Shown here: positions 33,538 through 47,554 of the stretch, one piece after another
How the letters are laid out: every line of letters begins with the position of its first letter
How positions within the stretch are numbered: the stretch's first letter is position 1
From: Acephala macrosclerotiorum
Taxonomy: Eukaryota > Ascomycota > Leotiomycetes > Helotiales > Mollisiaceae
DNA: 64,000 nt
Assembly (NCBI GenBank): GCA_014904845.1
Contig: MU119414.1
Coordinates: 33,728 to 97,727 of the forward strand
Direction of reading: 5' to 3'
Notes under the pieces: generated by a model
Told to the model about the DNA's origin: nothing
Databases searched by the model: none
Seen by the model: the letters and a program-made list of their open reading frames with translations, nothing else
Program-made: the position numbers and the translations under genes

Positions 33538-34288
33538 CTACCTTGAGGTTGGCTTCTCGCTATCTTTTGTCTCGCACACTGTCCTCTCTACACCTGTCGC
33601 ATCAATATGCTTCAAAATCCTCGCAACCTCCCAACGATTTAACTCTGTAACATCCGACTCCAACAGCTCGCCACGGTCCCACTTCAGAATCTCACCTCCT
33701 TCCCTCATCTCAGATGGGAGCTGGGTATCAAGTAACATGCCTTTCCCTCTGGCGACCAAGCCTAGTCGCTGTTCTGATCTCATACGTTGAGCATTAACTT
33801 CTCGCATTGCAGCTCAACACTATAGGAATGAATGCACGCCCCCTCTTTTTCGCCGCTTTAGTGAATTATCTCACTGCTTTCCTCCTAAGGTCGTTGTCTG
33901 ATTGGAAGTCTGTAAATACATAAGTATACCCAAACGTATCTTCAGCAGTCGCCAAAGTCTCGAAAAATAATTTCTCGCAATTTGAAACTCGGCTCCTGAT
34001 ACCCGGGACTCGTCCTCGGAAGAACCGCGCCCGCGAAGTCAACGTGGGCATGGTTGTGGATCTGCATTTAAATCAATTAATTATCTATAATTGAGAAAAA
34101 GGAAAAGTACAAAAAGAAAGAAAGAAACTGTGTAGAAGAGGCCAACAACGTTAATCAGAGGAGGCCCGCTGTGCAACCTTCAACTTACGAAGCGACCTTT
34201 CCCTTCCACGAATTTTGACCAATTCATTAGAGATGGTGTGTTTTCCCGTTCCAGGGAAGGCGCTGATGTGGATTATTGATGCTGGCAT
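33538..34288 (-). pseudogene. P-loop kinase-like (AAA_33-type) gene, frameshifted
   Basis: ATG 34288 opens MPASIIHISAFPGTGKHTIS, a P-loop of the G-x-P-G-T-G-K type. After NELVK an extra A in AAAATTC shifts the frame; the correct frame reads KFVEGKGRF to a GTAAGT donor. After an intron ending AAATGCAG comes IHNHAHVDFAGAVLPRTSPG and LREIIF. Another shift leads to ETLATAEDTFGYTYVFTDFQ. The C-terminal ORF (33807-33538) reads SEQRLGLVARGKGMLLDTQL, then IREGGEIL-like sequence and DVTELN. Together these match small ATP-binding kinase-like proteins widespread in fungi. Both indels are single bases in or near short homopolymers, so error is possible. Confidence 0.6.
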
Positions 34289-34773
34289 GGTCGCTTGCTT
34301 GATTTGACTTGAGTAATAGCTGGTTAGCCTTTCTTGCTCACTTCGTTCATAATCGGCAGGAGTAAATGTCACACGGGACCAAGTGTTATAGCCGAAATAT
34401 ACCATTAATCAAATTTTAAGTGTAAACTACGTACAGGTGCGCTACCTCTTTGAGTTTAGAGCGCCCACTTTGAGGATGGTCGTTCGCTTACTGGGTTGCT
34501 GTTTTACCTGTATTGAAAGAAAGACAGTCTGTTGGGAGTTCTCGAACTCAAAATGAATTAATAAACCAACCATAATTCCTTAGATACCTGAATACCCTAC
34601 CCTTACTTAGAAAACTGCAATTAGGTTACGAAATGTACTCTTCACTACCCCGCGCACCCTCCTTTGGTTATGCTCATCTACTGAGATCTGCATATCCCTC
34701 TCCAACCTACTATCGATGATAGCAACCCCACAAAATTGCAAGCATTCTCCTCTCTATCAGCGTTTCCAATGTT
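34289..34773. other. intergenic stretch between kinase remnant and proline-rich gene
   Basis: An open frame continues to 34405 upstream of the kinase start but adds no family sequence. Otherwise nothing seen. Confidence 0.35.
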
Positions 34774-37700
34774 CTACTCATCATCATCCTCATCGCCAGA
34801 ATCCCACAGGGGATCAGTGACCACGATACAAAACTCACTCAAATCGGGCGCAAAGTTCTTCGCACGCTCAAACTTCCTCTTAATATCACAAACCATCAGA
34901 TCGAAATGATCGTCGTTACCCGCCTCAATAACGCTAGATTTGGCAGGCAGTGCATCCTTGAAGTCAAATCGCAACCTGCCAGAGCACGTATGGCCCGTCT
35001 CTTGCGCAAACCATGCGAAGAATCTCGCACTGGTGACTCGGGTGTTCAGGGTGGATTTGTCGTAGCTGCGGCTGAGCCTGCCATGCCCATCGATCTGGAT
35101 GCGGATTACGATCTTAGCGGTGGAATGGCTGTTGTCGGTTTTGGTGCTGTTGGGAGCAGGAACTTGGGCTGGTTGCTGTTGTGACTGGCGTTGGGGATCC
35201 GGGTTCGATGGGGCATGGGCCTCTGCAATGTTATTATTGGAATTAGGGACGTTTCTTTCTGGTGTTGTTTTCTTGTGGGGAATTGGCATTGAACTGAGTG
35301 CCGACTTTGGGGGTCCTCCGTGGGAGTTGATGGTATCAGGTGCCGGCGATTCGAGGAAACTACTCTGAGATTGTGGTGGGCCAAAAGGAGATGGATCTCC
35401 AGATTTAGTTGTAGACGGGCGACGAGCAGAGTCAGATGCAACGCTAGAACCGCTTTGATTCGGCCAAGGTAGATAAGATGGTTGATTAGACGGAACGGTC
35501 GAGGCTGTGTTTGCAGAGTGTAATTGTTGTGATTGCTGCTGCGTATTTTCACGGTGGCTTCCAGAGGCTGCCGAAAATACAGGTATGATCAGAATTTTGA
35601 TATTGGCGACTGTTGGATCTAGACTCGCTATTTCTCTGAAGAGATCCCACGCTATAATTTTCACAGTCTCAAGTAACTTTGAATCCCCTTGGTGGAGAAT
35701 CATTCTCCTCTCCAAGTTTGACTGGACGTTTATAATGTCAAAGACCAACTGTGAAGGTAGGGCAGTATTCAAAACACAAGAAATCCATTGAAAAAGCTCC
35801 ACGACCGTCCGCTTAAGCACGTCTCCTGCAGGGAACATGCGAGTTGTGTACGCTCTGGGTCCGGTATTGATCAGATTTGCATCAGTTTGCACACTGATTG
35901 GAACGTGAATGATGACCATCTCATTGAACTTCTTCCACGGTATTGCTCCTGTTGGCTCGGTTGTAGGGGGTGTAGAATTAGGGATTGTTATTCCAGATGC
36001 TGAACCTGATTCAGCAAACGGCGGACCCACCGGCTGATTCTGCGTTGGAGCGGGAGGTGGCTGGCCTATGTCTTGCGTTGAATACCAAGGAGATAGTCGT
36101 TCGTGACCTAAACTTTGAAATTGATGGGGCGGAGGCCCTGCAACTGACTTGGAAGAATCCGTAGGATAAGGACTTTGATATTGCGTTGATGCGGCTAAAG
36201 ACGACAGCGGACCTTGAGCAGGGGATGGAGGAGGATTTTGACATTGAACAGGAGGAGGTGTGCCAGGTGGCCTTTGATATTGAGGAGTTATAGGTGGAGG
36301 TGGTGGACGCTGATTTTGATATAAAGCTCGTGGAGAGGGTGGAGGACCATTTGGCCATGCGTTTTGAGAGATGGGCGGAGGTGGTGGCGGGGGGGCAGAC
36401 GACCTTTGATTTTGAGGAGAAATAGGGGGAGGCCCTGGTGGACCCTGGCTTTGATTAAAGGCATGTGGAAGGGGTGGCGGAGGGCGATTTCGCCATGAAT
36501 TTTGACGAGAGGCAGGAGGAGGTGGTGGTGGAGGGGCGGACGACCTTTGAGGAGAGATAGGGGGAGGTCCTGGTGGACCCTGGTTTTGATTGAAAGCACG
36601 TCGAGGGGGTGGCGGAGGGCTATTTGGCCGTGCATTTTGAGAGATGGGTGGAGGTGGTGGCGGGGGGGCAGACGACCTTTGATTTTGAGGAGAAATAGGG
36701 GGAGGCCCTGGCGGGCCCTGATTTTGATCTGAGGTGCGTGGAGGGGGTGGTGGAGGAGGCCCATTTGGCCATGCATTTTGAGAAAAGGCAGGGGGAGGTG
36801 GTGGAGGGGCGGACGGCCTTTGAGAAGAGATAGGGGGAAGCCCTGGTGGAGGTGGTGGCCCTGGAGGTCCGAGTCTTGTTGATTGGGTGTCTCGATCTTG
36901 GTCGCTTGTTCTAGGTGGTGGAGGTTGCTGTGCGGTAGCCTCGGTGGTGTTGAAGGACTGGCTCAACCGTCTTTCAAAAGGAAATTGACTTTCACCGCTG
37001 TTTTGGGACGAATTTTGAGGATTTGCCGCAACGTGAGGTACGTTTACAGCTCTGTCCGAGCAGTTGGACGATTCAGAGTCCTCCGAAGGTGCTGGTGAAT
37101 ACCGATTCTCCGAGATAATATCCGAATCGCTAGGACTAGTTATTCCTTCACCAGACTGGTTTGAAGGACTGGATTGAACTCTATAGGCAAATGGTGGTTG
37201 GTGGTTCGGCGGGCTCAAAGTCTGAGATACCTGAGCCGAAATTTGAGCTGTCAAGGAATAATATCTTGGTTCAGCCTGGCTGGTTTCTGGCGCATTATCT
37301 AGTGAAGGATTCATGATTCGAGAGATCGAGTTCGAATTGTGAAGGTTGTTCTCTGCTTCGTGGGGTTTAGACGACGAAATCACATGTCCATTATTGCCGA
37401 CAGGATCGAGGGACGTATTCATGACGTCCCTGTTGGTTGTTTGACGAACTGAGGGGAGATACGCCCTGGAGGAACTATCATTTTGATTAGTATTCGGGCC
37501 CGCCATGGGCTTAAGTGATGCTGCTTGGTCGAGACTGTCAACTGTGGCTGCACGTTGAACAGAAGATATTGGGTTGGAGTGGCTCGGGCTCCAGCTTGTG
37601 GCGTTAGTCCGATAGTTTTCATGGATAGAACAACGCCTAGCAGGCGCTAGGTCCCCGGTGGGCTCTGTGGCGATGTCTGGACTCATCTTCTTCTGCGAAA

Positions 37701-38792
37701 GCTGCATACCTTCCTGGGGAGATCCTCTGCCTTCCTCCGCTGGAGTAAGCGCCGAGAGTGCTTCTCGTGCTGTCATAACAGTAGACTCCAACCCATTCCA
37801 CACTCTCGCGGGGATATTGTCATCCGTATGATGACGATCACCCGAAGGAGCAGCAGCTGAAACTGCGGTCATGTTTCTTGTATTTTCATCCGCCAAATCT
37901 CTTTCAGGACTGGTTACAAAGAAAACATCGCGGTCGGCATCAATAGAATCGCCCTCGCCATCTTTTCGTACATCCGATTGCTCCACACGTGGTCGTTTAG
38001 CAGAGCTTGATGGCTGAGATTGTTGCATGCTTTCAGCACTTCTCTGTTGAAAATGAATCAGCATGGTTTCATATTGATAGGAGGATGAATCAAGACCTTT
38101 TCAGAATGGCTATGCTCCGGACTCGGTCCAGCTCCGGTCATCGAATCAAAATCAACCAAGCTGGGAGTGTTCCCTGGCTCACCTCTTGGGAAAGTTCGGT
38201 CGATGGACTGTGCTGCCAAATAGCTCACCCGAGCTGCTTGTATTGCACAATCCCAAAGATATTGGAAAACTTCGGTCTTCCTTGTCAAATTGTTGTGAGC
38301 GACTAGCAACCCATCCCGTTTCCAGGTCCTCGTTGATGCATTTATCAAGCCCCTGCACTTGTCAGGGACTTTTTGTTCCCAGTTCCTAGTATTTGGTACC
38401 CTGGCCTGGGATTTTACCAAATCCACCAAATTCACGAAAGCGGGGTCGTCCGGGTTGCTGACTTGGTACAGATTGTTCTCGTGCATATATCGGTGGACTC
38501 GTCGTTGTACATCTGGCGGCCAGGGAGCCTCCTATGTTCTTGCTTAGTACAATTCAGACTCGTCGATCCCGCGGGTACGGTAGCTTCTACCTCTTTGAGC
38601 CAATCAACTCCATTAAAGCTTTCAGCATCAAGCGTTTCCTCTTTAGCAGAGAGCCGAAGGTAACTGATGTGGTCTTTACATGTTTGCTCGAATTCTATGT
38701 CGTGTTGTTTGTTGGCTACGGAATCTCGGGTGGTAGGGTGGTTGTTGGTATTGGCATCGTAGGGTTTCCGAGTCCGTTTATGAGATCCAGGG
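34774..38792 (-). CDS. large proline-rich protein with a duplicated C-terminal domain (N-terminal exon unresolved)
   Basis: Exons recognised on the minus strand: 38792-38579, 38531-38097 and 38043-34774, with 47- and 53-base GT-AG introns that keep phase. At 38793 there is a good acceptor (CTTTTTAG), so at least one upstream exon exists, but I could not place it in phase. The product has at least 1300 residues: a charged segment (KRTRKPYDANTNNH; RRVHRYMHENNLYQ), a long Ser/Asn/Gln-rich region, a polyproline minisatellite, and near the end two similar ~110-residue blocks. Block one runs from VIIHVPISV to IKILIIPV, with FPAGDVLKRTVVELFQWI. Block two runs from IVIRIQIDG to FCIVVTDPL, with NTRVTSARFFAWFAQETG and LRFDFKDALP. 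It ends in an acidic DSGDEDDDE tail. No catalytic motif is seen. Polyproline suggests SH3/WW/profilin partners; function unknown. Confidence 0.7.
36291..36870 (-). repeat. proline-rich minisatellite, about four units of ~138 bp
   Basis: Units start near 36361, 36498, 36636 and 36777 with a partial unit before 36361. Each encodes SAPPPPPPP, SQNAWPN or a variant, PPPPP, NQNQGPPGPPPISPQ. The units differ by substitutions and small in-frame indels and the unit length is a multiple of three, so the reading frame is kept. Confidence 0.8.
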
Positions 38793-40349
38793 CTAAAAAG
38801 GAATAAGCAACAGCTGAGGACAACTTCGCAAACCTCACAAATTAGAAGATGCCATTTGTTATGTCTCCAAGATAAAGCCCGTTGATTTGAGATGCGCTGG
38901 TGGCAATCCTTTACTTGTGATCCAGTTTTCGACAGTTTCTTGGCGGAGCACACACTTGTACTCAAGGTCGAGCGGGCAACGGGCAGCGAACAGCGGTGAT
39001 TGGGACAGCCCTGCACCTAGGGCGGCGAAGTCCTGGCTCAATACTCGAGTATCTTTGGCGCACTGAACTATCCCTTGCGGCTGTTTCGAATAAAGCGAAC
39101 AGGCGGGGACGTTGGTAGTGTTTCTTGTGAGTGAACAAAAGGATGGTGCCCAAGGCGCTGCCTGCTGCCTAAATGCATCCATCGGCGATGAAGGAGGCTC
39201 TGCGACTGTTCTTTCCCGTGTCGGTCACGGGCCCCCAGCGATGATGCTGGTCGCCCGAATGGCGTCCAATTACCGTACGGAGCTGTGCCGCAGTTCCTTA
39301 TATTTCCAACTTTAATTGGGGCGTGCGTCGTCTCGGCTCCCGGCTCCAATCGAATGGGAGTTGAGTCCGCTGATATGAGGAGGTATTTTAACCCGGTCTC
39401 ATTCTCCTAGCAGTGGTGTGACTTTCGGGGGTGGGGTCGCGGGGGCGAACTCATCGCTTCCGTCTCGGCATCCCATCCATCTCGGCATCGGGATGCCCCG
39501 TACTGACACACCCCTTGATAGATATAATAGGTACCGCACTTTATAAAGTCGGTTTTGTAAGGGCTATCGGGGGTGAATTTAGAAAGGAAAAAAGTAAAGC
39601 AATTTCAATAATTAATATAATTTTTATAATATTTAATTTTTTATAATACTTACTTTCGCTGAATATAAACAAAACGAACAAAAAAAGCTAACCGGCTATT
39701 ATATCTGGTAATAAGTTTGGTTCACTAGCTGGGTATGCTGGAGAATTCAAGTTCAAAAAGCATAAGTAAATTCGAAATTTGTATTTGTCGTCGCGAGAAC
39801 GTGAAAGTTAAGAAGTGTGGAAATTGACGGAAGGATTGTAATATTGTGAGCTTGTGCACTTCCATCGGATTTCGTGACTCGTTCATTGAAATGGTGGTCT
39901 GGGATGCCCTAAATCACGTGAATTGGTGTGGAACACTTGATGTTTTAGGAGTCTATGATTAAAAGGTGTCCTTGAGATCTCTGGTGGAATCATGGACTTT
40001 CTGCACTCTTTTGCCCCCTAAAAGTGATCATTTTGGGTGGAAATTGGACTTCGTCTCAGCTGAAGCGACGATCTACCAGCGCCGGACCGGGAGACTGACT
40101 ACCCGGGTAGGGTCGGGTGAAGTCCATTTCGCCCTGACACCAAGCACCAATATCGCTGAGTAGTGGACAACTTCTATTGGGAATTGAAAATTAATTTTTG
40201 AAGCAATCTATTATATATTTACCGCTTTTCTTTCAATCTTTCAGTACAAATCGCAAATTAAGTAAAAACAGAACAGCATGATGAACGCCATATCCCATCA
40301 GGAGTGATATCCAAGAGAAAGCTGAAAAGAACACCAGCAGCATTAATGC
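38793..40349. other. upstream region of the proline-rich gene and 3' flank of the alpha-glucosidase
   Basis: Probably holds the first exon of the proline-rich gene. One candidate ORF begins at ATG 39182 (MDAFRQQAAPWAP) and another open frame on the same strand begins at 39016, but neither joins the acceptor at 38793 in phase with a consensus donor. 39590-39650 is a short AT-rich patch. The rest shows nothing. Confidence 0.4.
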
Positions 40350-43018
<2,669 letters not shown>

Positions 43019-44149
43019 ATGTGCTCGCTCGCTACCTTCCCCACGGAAACTGCCCCTGAGACGAAGCTGCAGCTGGCTCACCCCACTCCCAGCGAACGCC
43101 AGCACATTTGGAATCTGATATCGATTCCTTGGCGCGATGCACTGTCACTGGAGCAGTTTATGGAAGAATCGGCGTACCTTTTGACGGTACCACTTGCCAA
43201 AAATGGAGGCATGACGATGTGGGTACTGGTTGAGAAGGATTCAAGTCCTGATCAGAGAGCAATTCTGGCTTCTTGTGAAAGCTACAGGAAACGAGCATTG
43301 GTTGCAGATGAGGGTGGGGAGATCGAAGATGTGATTGTGCATGGGATTGCGAGTGTGTTCTGTGATCCGAAGTATAGGGGAAAGGGCTATGCGAAGGTTA
43401 TGCTGGGGAAGCTTGCAAGTGTTTTGAAGACCTGGCAAGTGAAGGAAGGGGAGAGGTGCGTTGGGAGCGTGCTGTACTCAGACATCGGAAAGAAGTACTA
43501 CTCCGACATTGGATGGAAAGCTGCGCCAAACAACAACTACCTCGTCTTTGCCGCTTCTTCTTCGCCGATTCATGAGGGTGTGACGTCCCTGCAAGCCGAG
43601 GACATTGGAGCTCTCTGCCAGCACGACGAGGAGATCACCAGACAGAATCTGGCAAAACCATCAGTGAGCCGTACGCGGATGACGATCATCCCAGATCACG
43701 ATCATATGCTCTGGCACCACTGCAAAGAAGAGTTCGTGGCTCAGAGGATATTTGGTCGACAACCCCGCGTGAAGGGCGCCTTGGTTGGCGATCCAGGACA
43801 CAGAGTTTGGGCTATCTGGACGCATCGCTTCTACAGCGATCCCGAAGCGAAGCCATCTGGAAACGTGCTATATATCCTACGTTTAGTGATCGAAGATCCT
43901 GGACGGGAAGAGTTGATGTTCCAGCTCAAGAGGGTCTTTCAGGCCGCTCAAGCTGAGGCGAAAGCTTGGAATCTGGATGTGGTTAAGATCTGGGACCCTG
44001 ATCCGCGGGTGCAGCGGCTGGTGAGGAGCATGGAGATCGAGCATGCGATCGTAGACAGACAGAAAGATGGGATTGGCAGTCTCCTCTGGTATGATGAGGA
44101 AGAGGGGCGACCGGAGTGGGTTGCAAATGAGAAGTATGCGTGGTGTTGA
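43019..44149 (+). CDS. LYC1-like GNAT acetyltransferase
   Basis: A single-exon ORF of 376 residues. The GNAT core is visible as VIVHGIASVFCDPKYRGKGY with the acetyl-CoA loop motif (R-G-K-G-Y-A) followed by MLGKLASVLKTW. GSVLYSDIGKKYYSDIGW is the hallmark of the LYC1 group (named for the Yarrowia lysine N6-acetyltransferase). The C-terminal half, including WHHCKEEFVAQRIFG and a final EKYAWC, matches the LYC1-type extension. The likely reaction is acetyl transfer from acetyl-CoA to an amino group such as free lysine; the substrate of this copy is inference. No signal peptide. The ORF is intact with normal codon use. Start chosen as the first ATG of the frame. Confidence 0.8.
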   Translation: MCSLATFPTETAPETKLQLAHPTPSERQHIWNLISIPWRDALSLEQFMEESAYLLTVPLAKNGGMTMWVLVEKDSSPDQRAILASCESYRKRALVADEGGEIEDVIVHGIASVFCDPKYRGKGYAKVMLGKLASVLKTWQVKEGERCVGSVLYSDIGKKYYSDIGWKAAPNNNYLVFAASSSPIHEGVTSLQAEDIGALCQHDEEITRQNLAKPSVSRTRMTIIPDHDHMLWHHCKEEFVAQRIFGRQPRVKGALVGDPGHRVWAIWTHRFYSDPEAKPSGNVLYILRLVIEDPGREELMFQLKRVFQAAQAEAKAWNLDVVKIWDPDPRVQRLVRSMEIEHAIVDRQKDGIGSLLWYDEEEGRPEWVANEKYAWC

Positions 44150-45760
44150 GCACATTGTCCGAGGAATGAGGGATTGATGATCGATGGTCCAGTGAGAAAT
44201 CGCCCTTCACAGGCGCAACAACAGCTGGAGGCAGGAGCTGGAGCTGGGAAGGAGCTCTTGGGCTGGTCACGTGAACCCGGACCTGCTGCTCTCCCGCCAT
44301 TTCCCATTGCGGGACAATCCCTAGCACCATCACAAGCTTTCACAGATGCAACTGTATCCTGGGTTCTTGGATATCTTCATTTCCCCATGAGCGCCACACC
44401 CACAAGCTCACGGGTGTTCTCATCTCGTGATGTCGTCGCGTCTCTCGCTGAGCTCTTGATCGAGGCGCGAAAGATACAGCAAAAGATACAGCAAACAATT
44501 CAGCGATCTTCACAACGAATCAGAAATTCAACCGCAATTTACCGAAAATGAAGGCGAAACTCGCGGCCTTGTTTACAGAAATACGGCCGATGACGGTGCA
44601 TGACGGCGGCGGGTGAGGCGTTTCGGTCTCTGCATGGATCGGGTTCTGCTGTCAGATGTCGCCCAATTTTCATGACGTGAGCCCCGGATCTTCACTCGGT
44701 GTTGCTGTTTTCAGCTTGGAATTTGTGCGAAGGAGGGTGGCAGTGCATGGAGCTGGATTCTCGGGAGCTTCTAGTGTCGTTCTTAGTGTGTTCTGTGCAG
44801 GGAGTACGACCTGGCAGTCTTTGGCGGGGTACTCCTACGTACCCACAGGGCCTTTTACGAAGTACTTCGTACGTACTGTAGTAAATGTTAATTCTGATTG
44901 TGGCCGTGTCTCCAAGGGGTGGCCAGACCAATCACCTGTTCGAGATTCGCGGTGGTTTACTATATCTAGTTAAACACTGGTCATTGCTCATTAACATTGA
45001 ATAGGGCCTGTAGGGGGCAGTCCCAGTTTTCTCTGCCTCGCTCTCCACGATCCCCATATTCTATCTCGAGAATGGCTCCACGATAAAAGGTGTCTCAGCT
45101 GCCAGACCGCTGCGAGCAACTCCACTTAATTTCGATTTCCTGCCACCGAAGATGAGATCGCATCATTGTGTGTTCATCAACAGTGCGCAAATAGTCCCGA
45201 GCCGTCGCGTCCTTGACACGACACCAGTCGGGTCGAGATCCCAAGCACAAGCATTTCCCACTTGTCCCGATCTAGACACCCGACCAAATCTCTCCCCTCA
45301 CCCCCATGCCCTAGCCAGCGCTGGGCTCCACTGAAAGCCTTTCCCCAACACCACCCCCTCCTTCTCCTTACATCTTCCAATACTGTACCATCCCGGCTCT
45401 CATCGGCAGTCTTGACGTCCATTGGCCAGTCAGAACTCTGTCTGAGTTCCAGCCCAAGCTAGACGGACCCAGTTCAGGCCTGCCTTATCGGGGTGGCGCT
45501 AGACCCCGGACTCGTGACCTCGTCGCTGAAATACAAGGCGTGTTAGCTCAAAATGCTATTTCACCTATTGGTCAATCAACAGCAGAGTTCAACCTTATCC
45601 AGGTTTTGTACTGTATACTCAATCTCCATTGTCAACATCGAGATATAAGGATGCAACTCGTCCCACCATGTTCTGACATCCAGACATCATCTCATCCTCA
45701 TCTACATCTTCATCTTCATCTTCTCTCCATCTCTGGTCTCTCATCTCAACAACCGCCATC
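44150..45760. other. 1.6 kb intergenic stretch, long upstream region of the permease
   Basis: No gene called. ORFs at 44174-44551 and 45152-45462 lack motifs. The last 100 bases are C/T-rich with repeated CATCTTCATCTTC-like sequence (45680-45735) directly before ATG 45761. Confidence 0.45.
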
Positions 45761-47554
45761 ATGCGTCGACACTCCCACATCCAAGAGGTCGCCGCCGACA
45801 ACAACACTCTCCACCCTGAAGACACCGTCGTCCGCAAAGCATCTGTCGCAGTCGAAAACTTCGCCGATCTCTCTGCAGAAGCTAAAGATGCCACCACGAA
45901 AGAACACGAGATGGGCTTCATGCAAGCTATCAGGCTCTACCCAAAGGCTGTCGGATGGTCCATTCTGCTCTCCACCGCCATCGTCATGGAAGGCTACGAC
46001 GTCGTCCTTCTCAGCTCTTTCTACGCTCTGCCTCAATTCAACAAGAAGTACGGTGTCCTGACCCCAGACGGAACGTACACCGTTCCCGCACCCTGGAAAT
46101 CCGGTCTCTCAAACGGTGCTCTCTGCGGAGAGATCCTCGGTCTCTTCATCAACGGTATCATTTCCGAGAAGTTCGGGTACAGAAAGACAATGATAGCCTC
46201 CTTGGCAATGATGATCGCATTCATCTTCATCCCCTTCTTCTCTCACAACGTTCAAACTCTCCTTGCTGGCGAAATCCTCTGCGGTATCCCATGGGGTGTC
46301 TTCCAAACCCTTACTACTGCTTACGCTTCTGAAGTCTGTCCCGTCGCTCTTCGTGCTTACCTCTGCACGTATGTCAATCTTTGCTGGGTTATGGGACAAT
46401 TCCTCGCTTCGGGTGTTTTGCGCGCTGTTTTGTCGAGAGAGGATCAATGGGCATACAGAGTAAGTTCCCCTCACACAAACCTTCCTCACTTCAAAACAAA
46501 CACTAATCTTCTTCCTCCTCAGATCCCCTTCGCAATCCAGTGGTTCTGGCCCCTCCCCATCCTAATCGGCGTAATCTTCGCTCCCGAGTCCCCCTGGTGG
46601 CTCGTCCGCCACAACCGCACCGAAGACGCCAAGAAGGCCCTCCTCCGCCTCACCACCCGCAACGACCCAACCTTCAACGCCGACGCCACCATCGCAATGA
46701 TGACCCACACCAACGAAATCGAGAAGCAAATCTCCGCCGGCACCTCCTACTGGGATTGCTTTAAAGGCATCGACTTGCGACGAACTGAAATCGCTTGTAT
46801 GGTGTGGATGGTGCAAACGCTTTGCGGGAGTACATTCATGGGTTATTCGACTTATTTCTATCAACAGGCCGGGTTGCCTACTACTGCTTCTTTCGATTTG
46901 TCCATGGGGCAGTATGCGTTGGGTATGGTTGGTACAATTGGGTCTTGGTTCCTCATGTCCCGCGCCGGTCGTCGTACCCTCTACCTCTACGGCTCCCTCG
47001 CCCTCTTCGTGCTGTTGATGATCATTGGCCTTACAGCTATCGCGCCAGCTTCGAACCTTGGCTCGAGATGGGCTATTGGGAGCATGTTGTTGATTTTCAC
47101 ATTCATCTACGACCTCACTGTCGGTCCTGTCTGCTACGCTCTCGTCGCTGAGGTTTCATCCACTCGTCTCAAGGCAAAGACTATCGTCCTGGCACGCAAT
47201 TTCTACAACGTGGGAGGAATCATCGTCAATGTCCTAACCACATACCAACTCACACCAAAGCCAAATGGATGGGGTTGGAGCGCGAAGTCGGCTTTCTTTT
47301 GGGCTGCGTCGTGCGCTCTGTGCATCGTGTGGATCTGGTTCAGACTTCCAGAGCCAAAGGGACGCACATATGGTGAGATGGATGTCTTGTTTGAACGTGG
47401 AATCCCGGCTCGCAAGTTCCGTGAGACGAAGTTGGATATCTTCCGTGGCGATCATCTTGCGCCTATTGCGGCGGGGGATAGTGAGTCGGAAAAGGGTGTT
47501 GGTGAGAAGGGTGGTGTGTCGATGGTTGAAAAGGTGGACAGTACTCTCTCCTAG
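45761..47554 (+). CDS. maltose/alpha-glucoside-type MFS sugar permease
   Basis: Exons 45761-46459 and 46523-47554. The 63-base intron (GTAAGTTCC...CTCCTCAG) is a multiple of three and has no stop, so the frame also reads through it, but consensus ends show it is an intron. The product has 576 residues and 12 predicted helices. Family marks are a long acidic N-terminus, GWSILLSTAIVMEGYDVVLL, the loop-2 motif EKFGYRKT, PESPWWLVRHNR after helix 6, RAGRRTLYLYG and LPEPKGRTYGEMDVLFERG at the end. This is the H+-symport alpha-glucoside permease group. Together with the nearby intracellular alpha-glucosidase it would form a small MAL cluster for maltose-type sugars. Whether it prefers maltose, trehalose or turanose cannot be read. 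Confidence 0.92.
   Translation: MRRHSHIQEVAADNNTLHPEDTVVRKASVAVENFADLSAEAKDATTKEHEMGFMQAIRLYPKAVGWSILLSTAIVMEGYDVVLLSSFYALPQFNKKYGVLTPDGTYTVPAPWKSGLSNGALCGEILGLFINGIISEKFGYRKTMIASLAMMIAFIFIPFFSHNVQTLLAGEILCGIPWGVFQTLTTAYASEVCPVALRAYLCTYVNLCWVMGQFLASGVLRAVLSREDQWAYRVSSPHTNLPHFKTNTNLLPPQIPFAIQWFWPLPILIGVIFAPESPWWLVRHNRTEDAKKALLRLTTRNDPTFNADATIAMMTHTNEIEKQISAGTSYWDCFKGIDLRRTEIACMVWMVQTLCGSTFMGYSTYFYQQAGLPTTASFDLSMGQYALGMVGTIGSWFLMSRAGRRTLYLYGSLALFVLLMIIGLTAIAPASNLGSRWAIGSMLLIFTFIYDLTVGPVCYALVAEVSSTRLKAKTIVLARNFYNVGGIIVNVLTTYQLTPKPNGWGWSAKSAFFWAASCALCIVWIWFRLPEPKGRTYGEMDVLFERGIPARKFRETKLDIFRGDHLAPIAAGDSESEKGVGEKGGVSMVEKVDSTLS

Noticed and set aside
44174..44551. 125-codon ORF after the acetyltransferase
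   Set aside because: Low-complexity Gln/Gly/Ala content in an intergenic region and no conserved features.
45761..47554. Permease without an intron
   Set aside because: The frame reads through 46460-46522, but the segment is hydrophilic, breaks the transporter alignment and has perfect GTAAGT and CTCAG ends.
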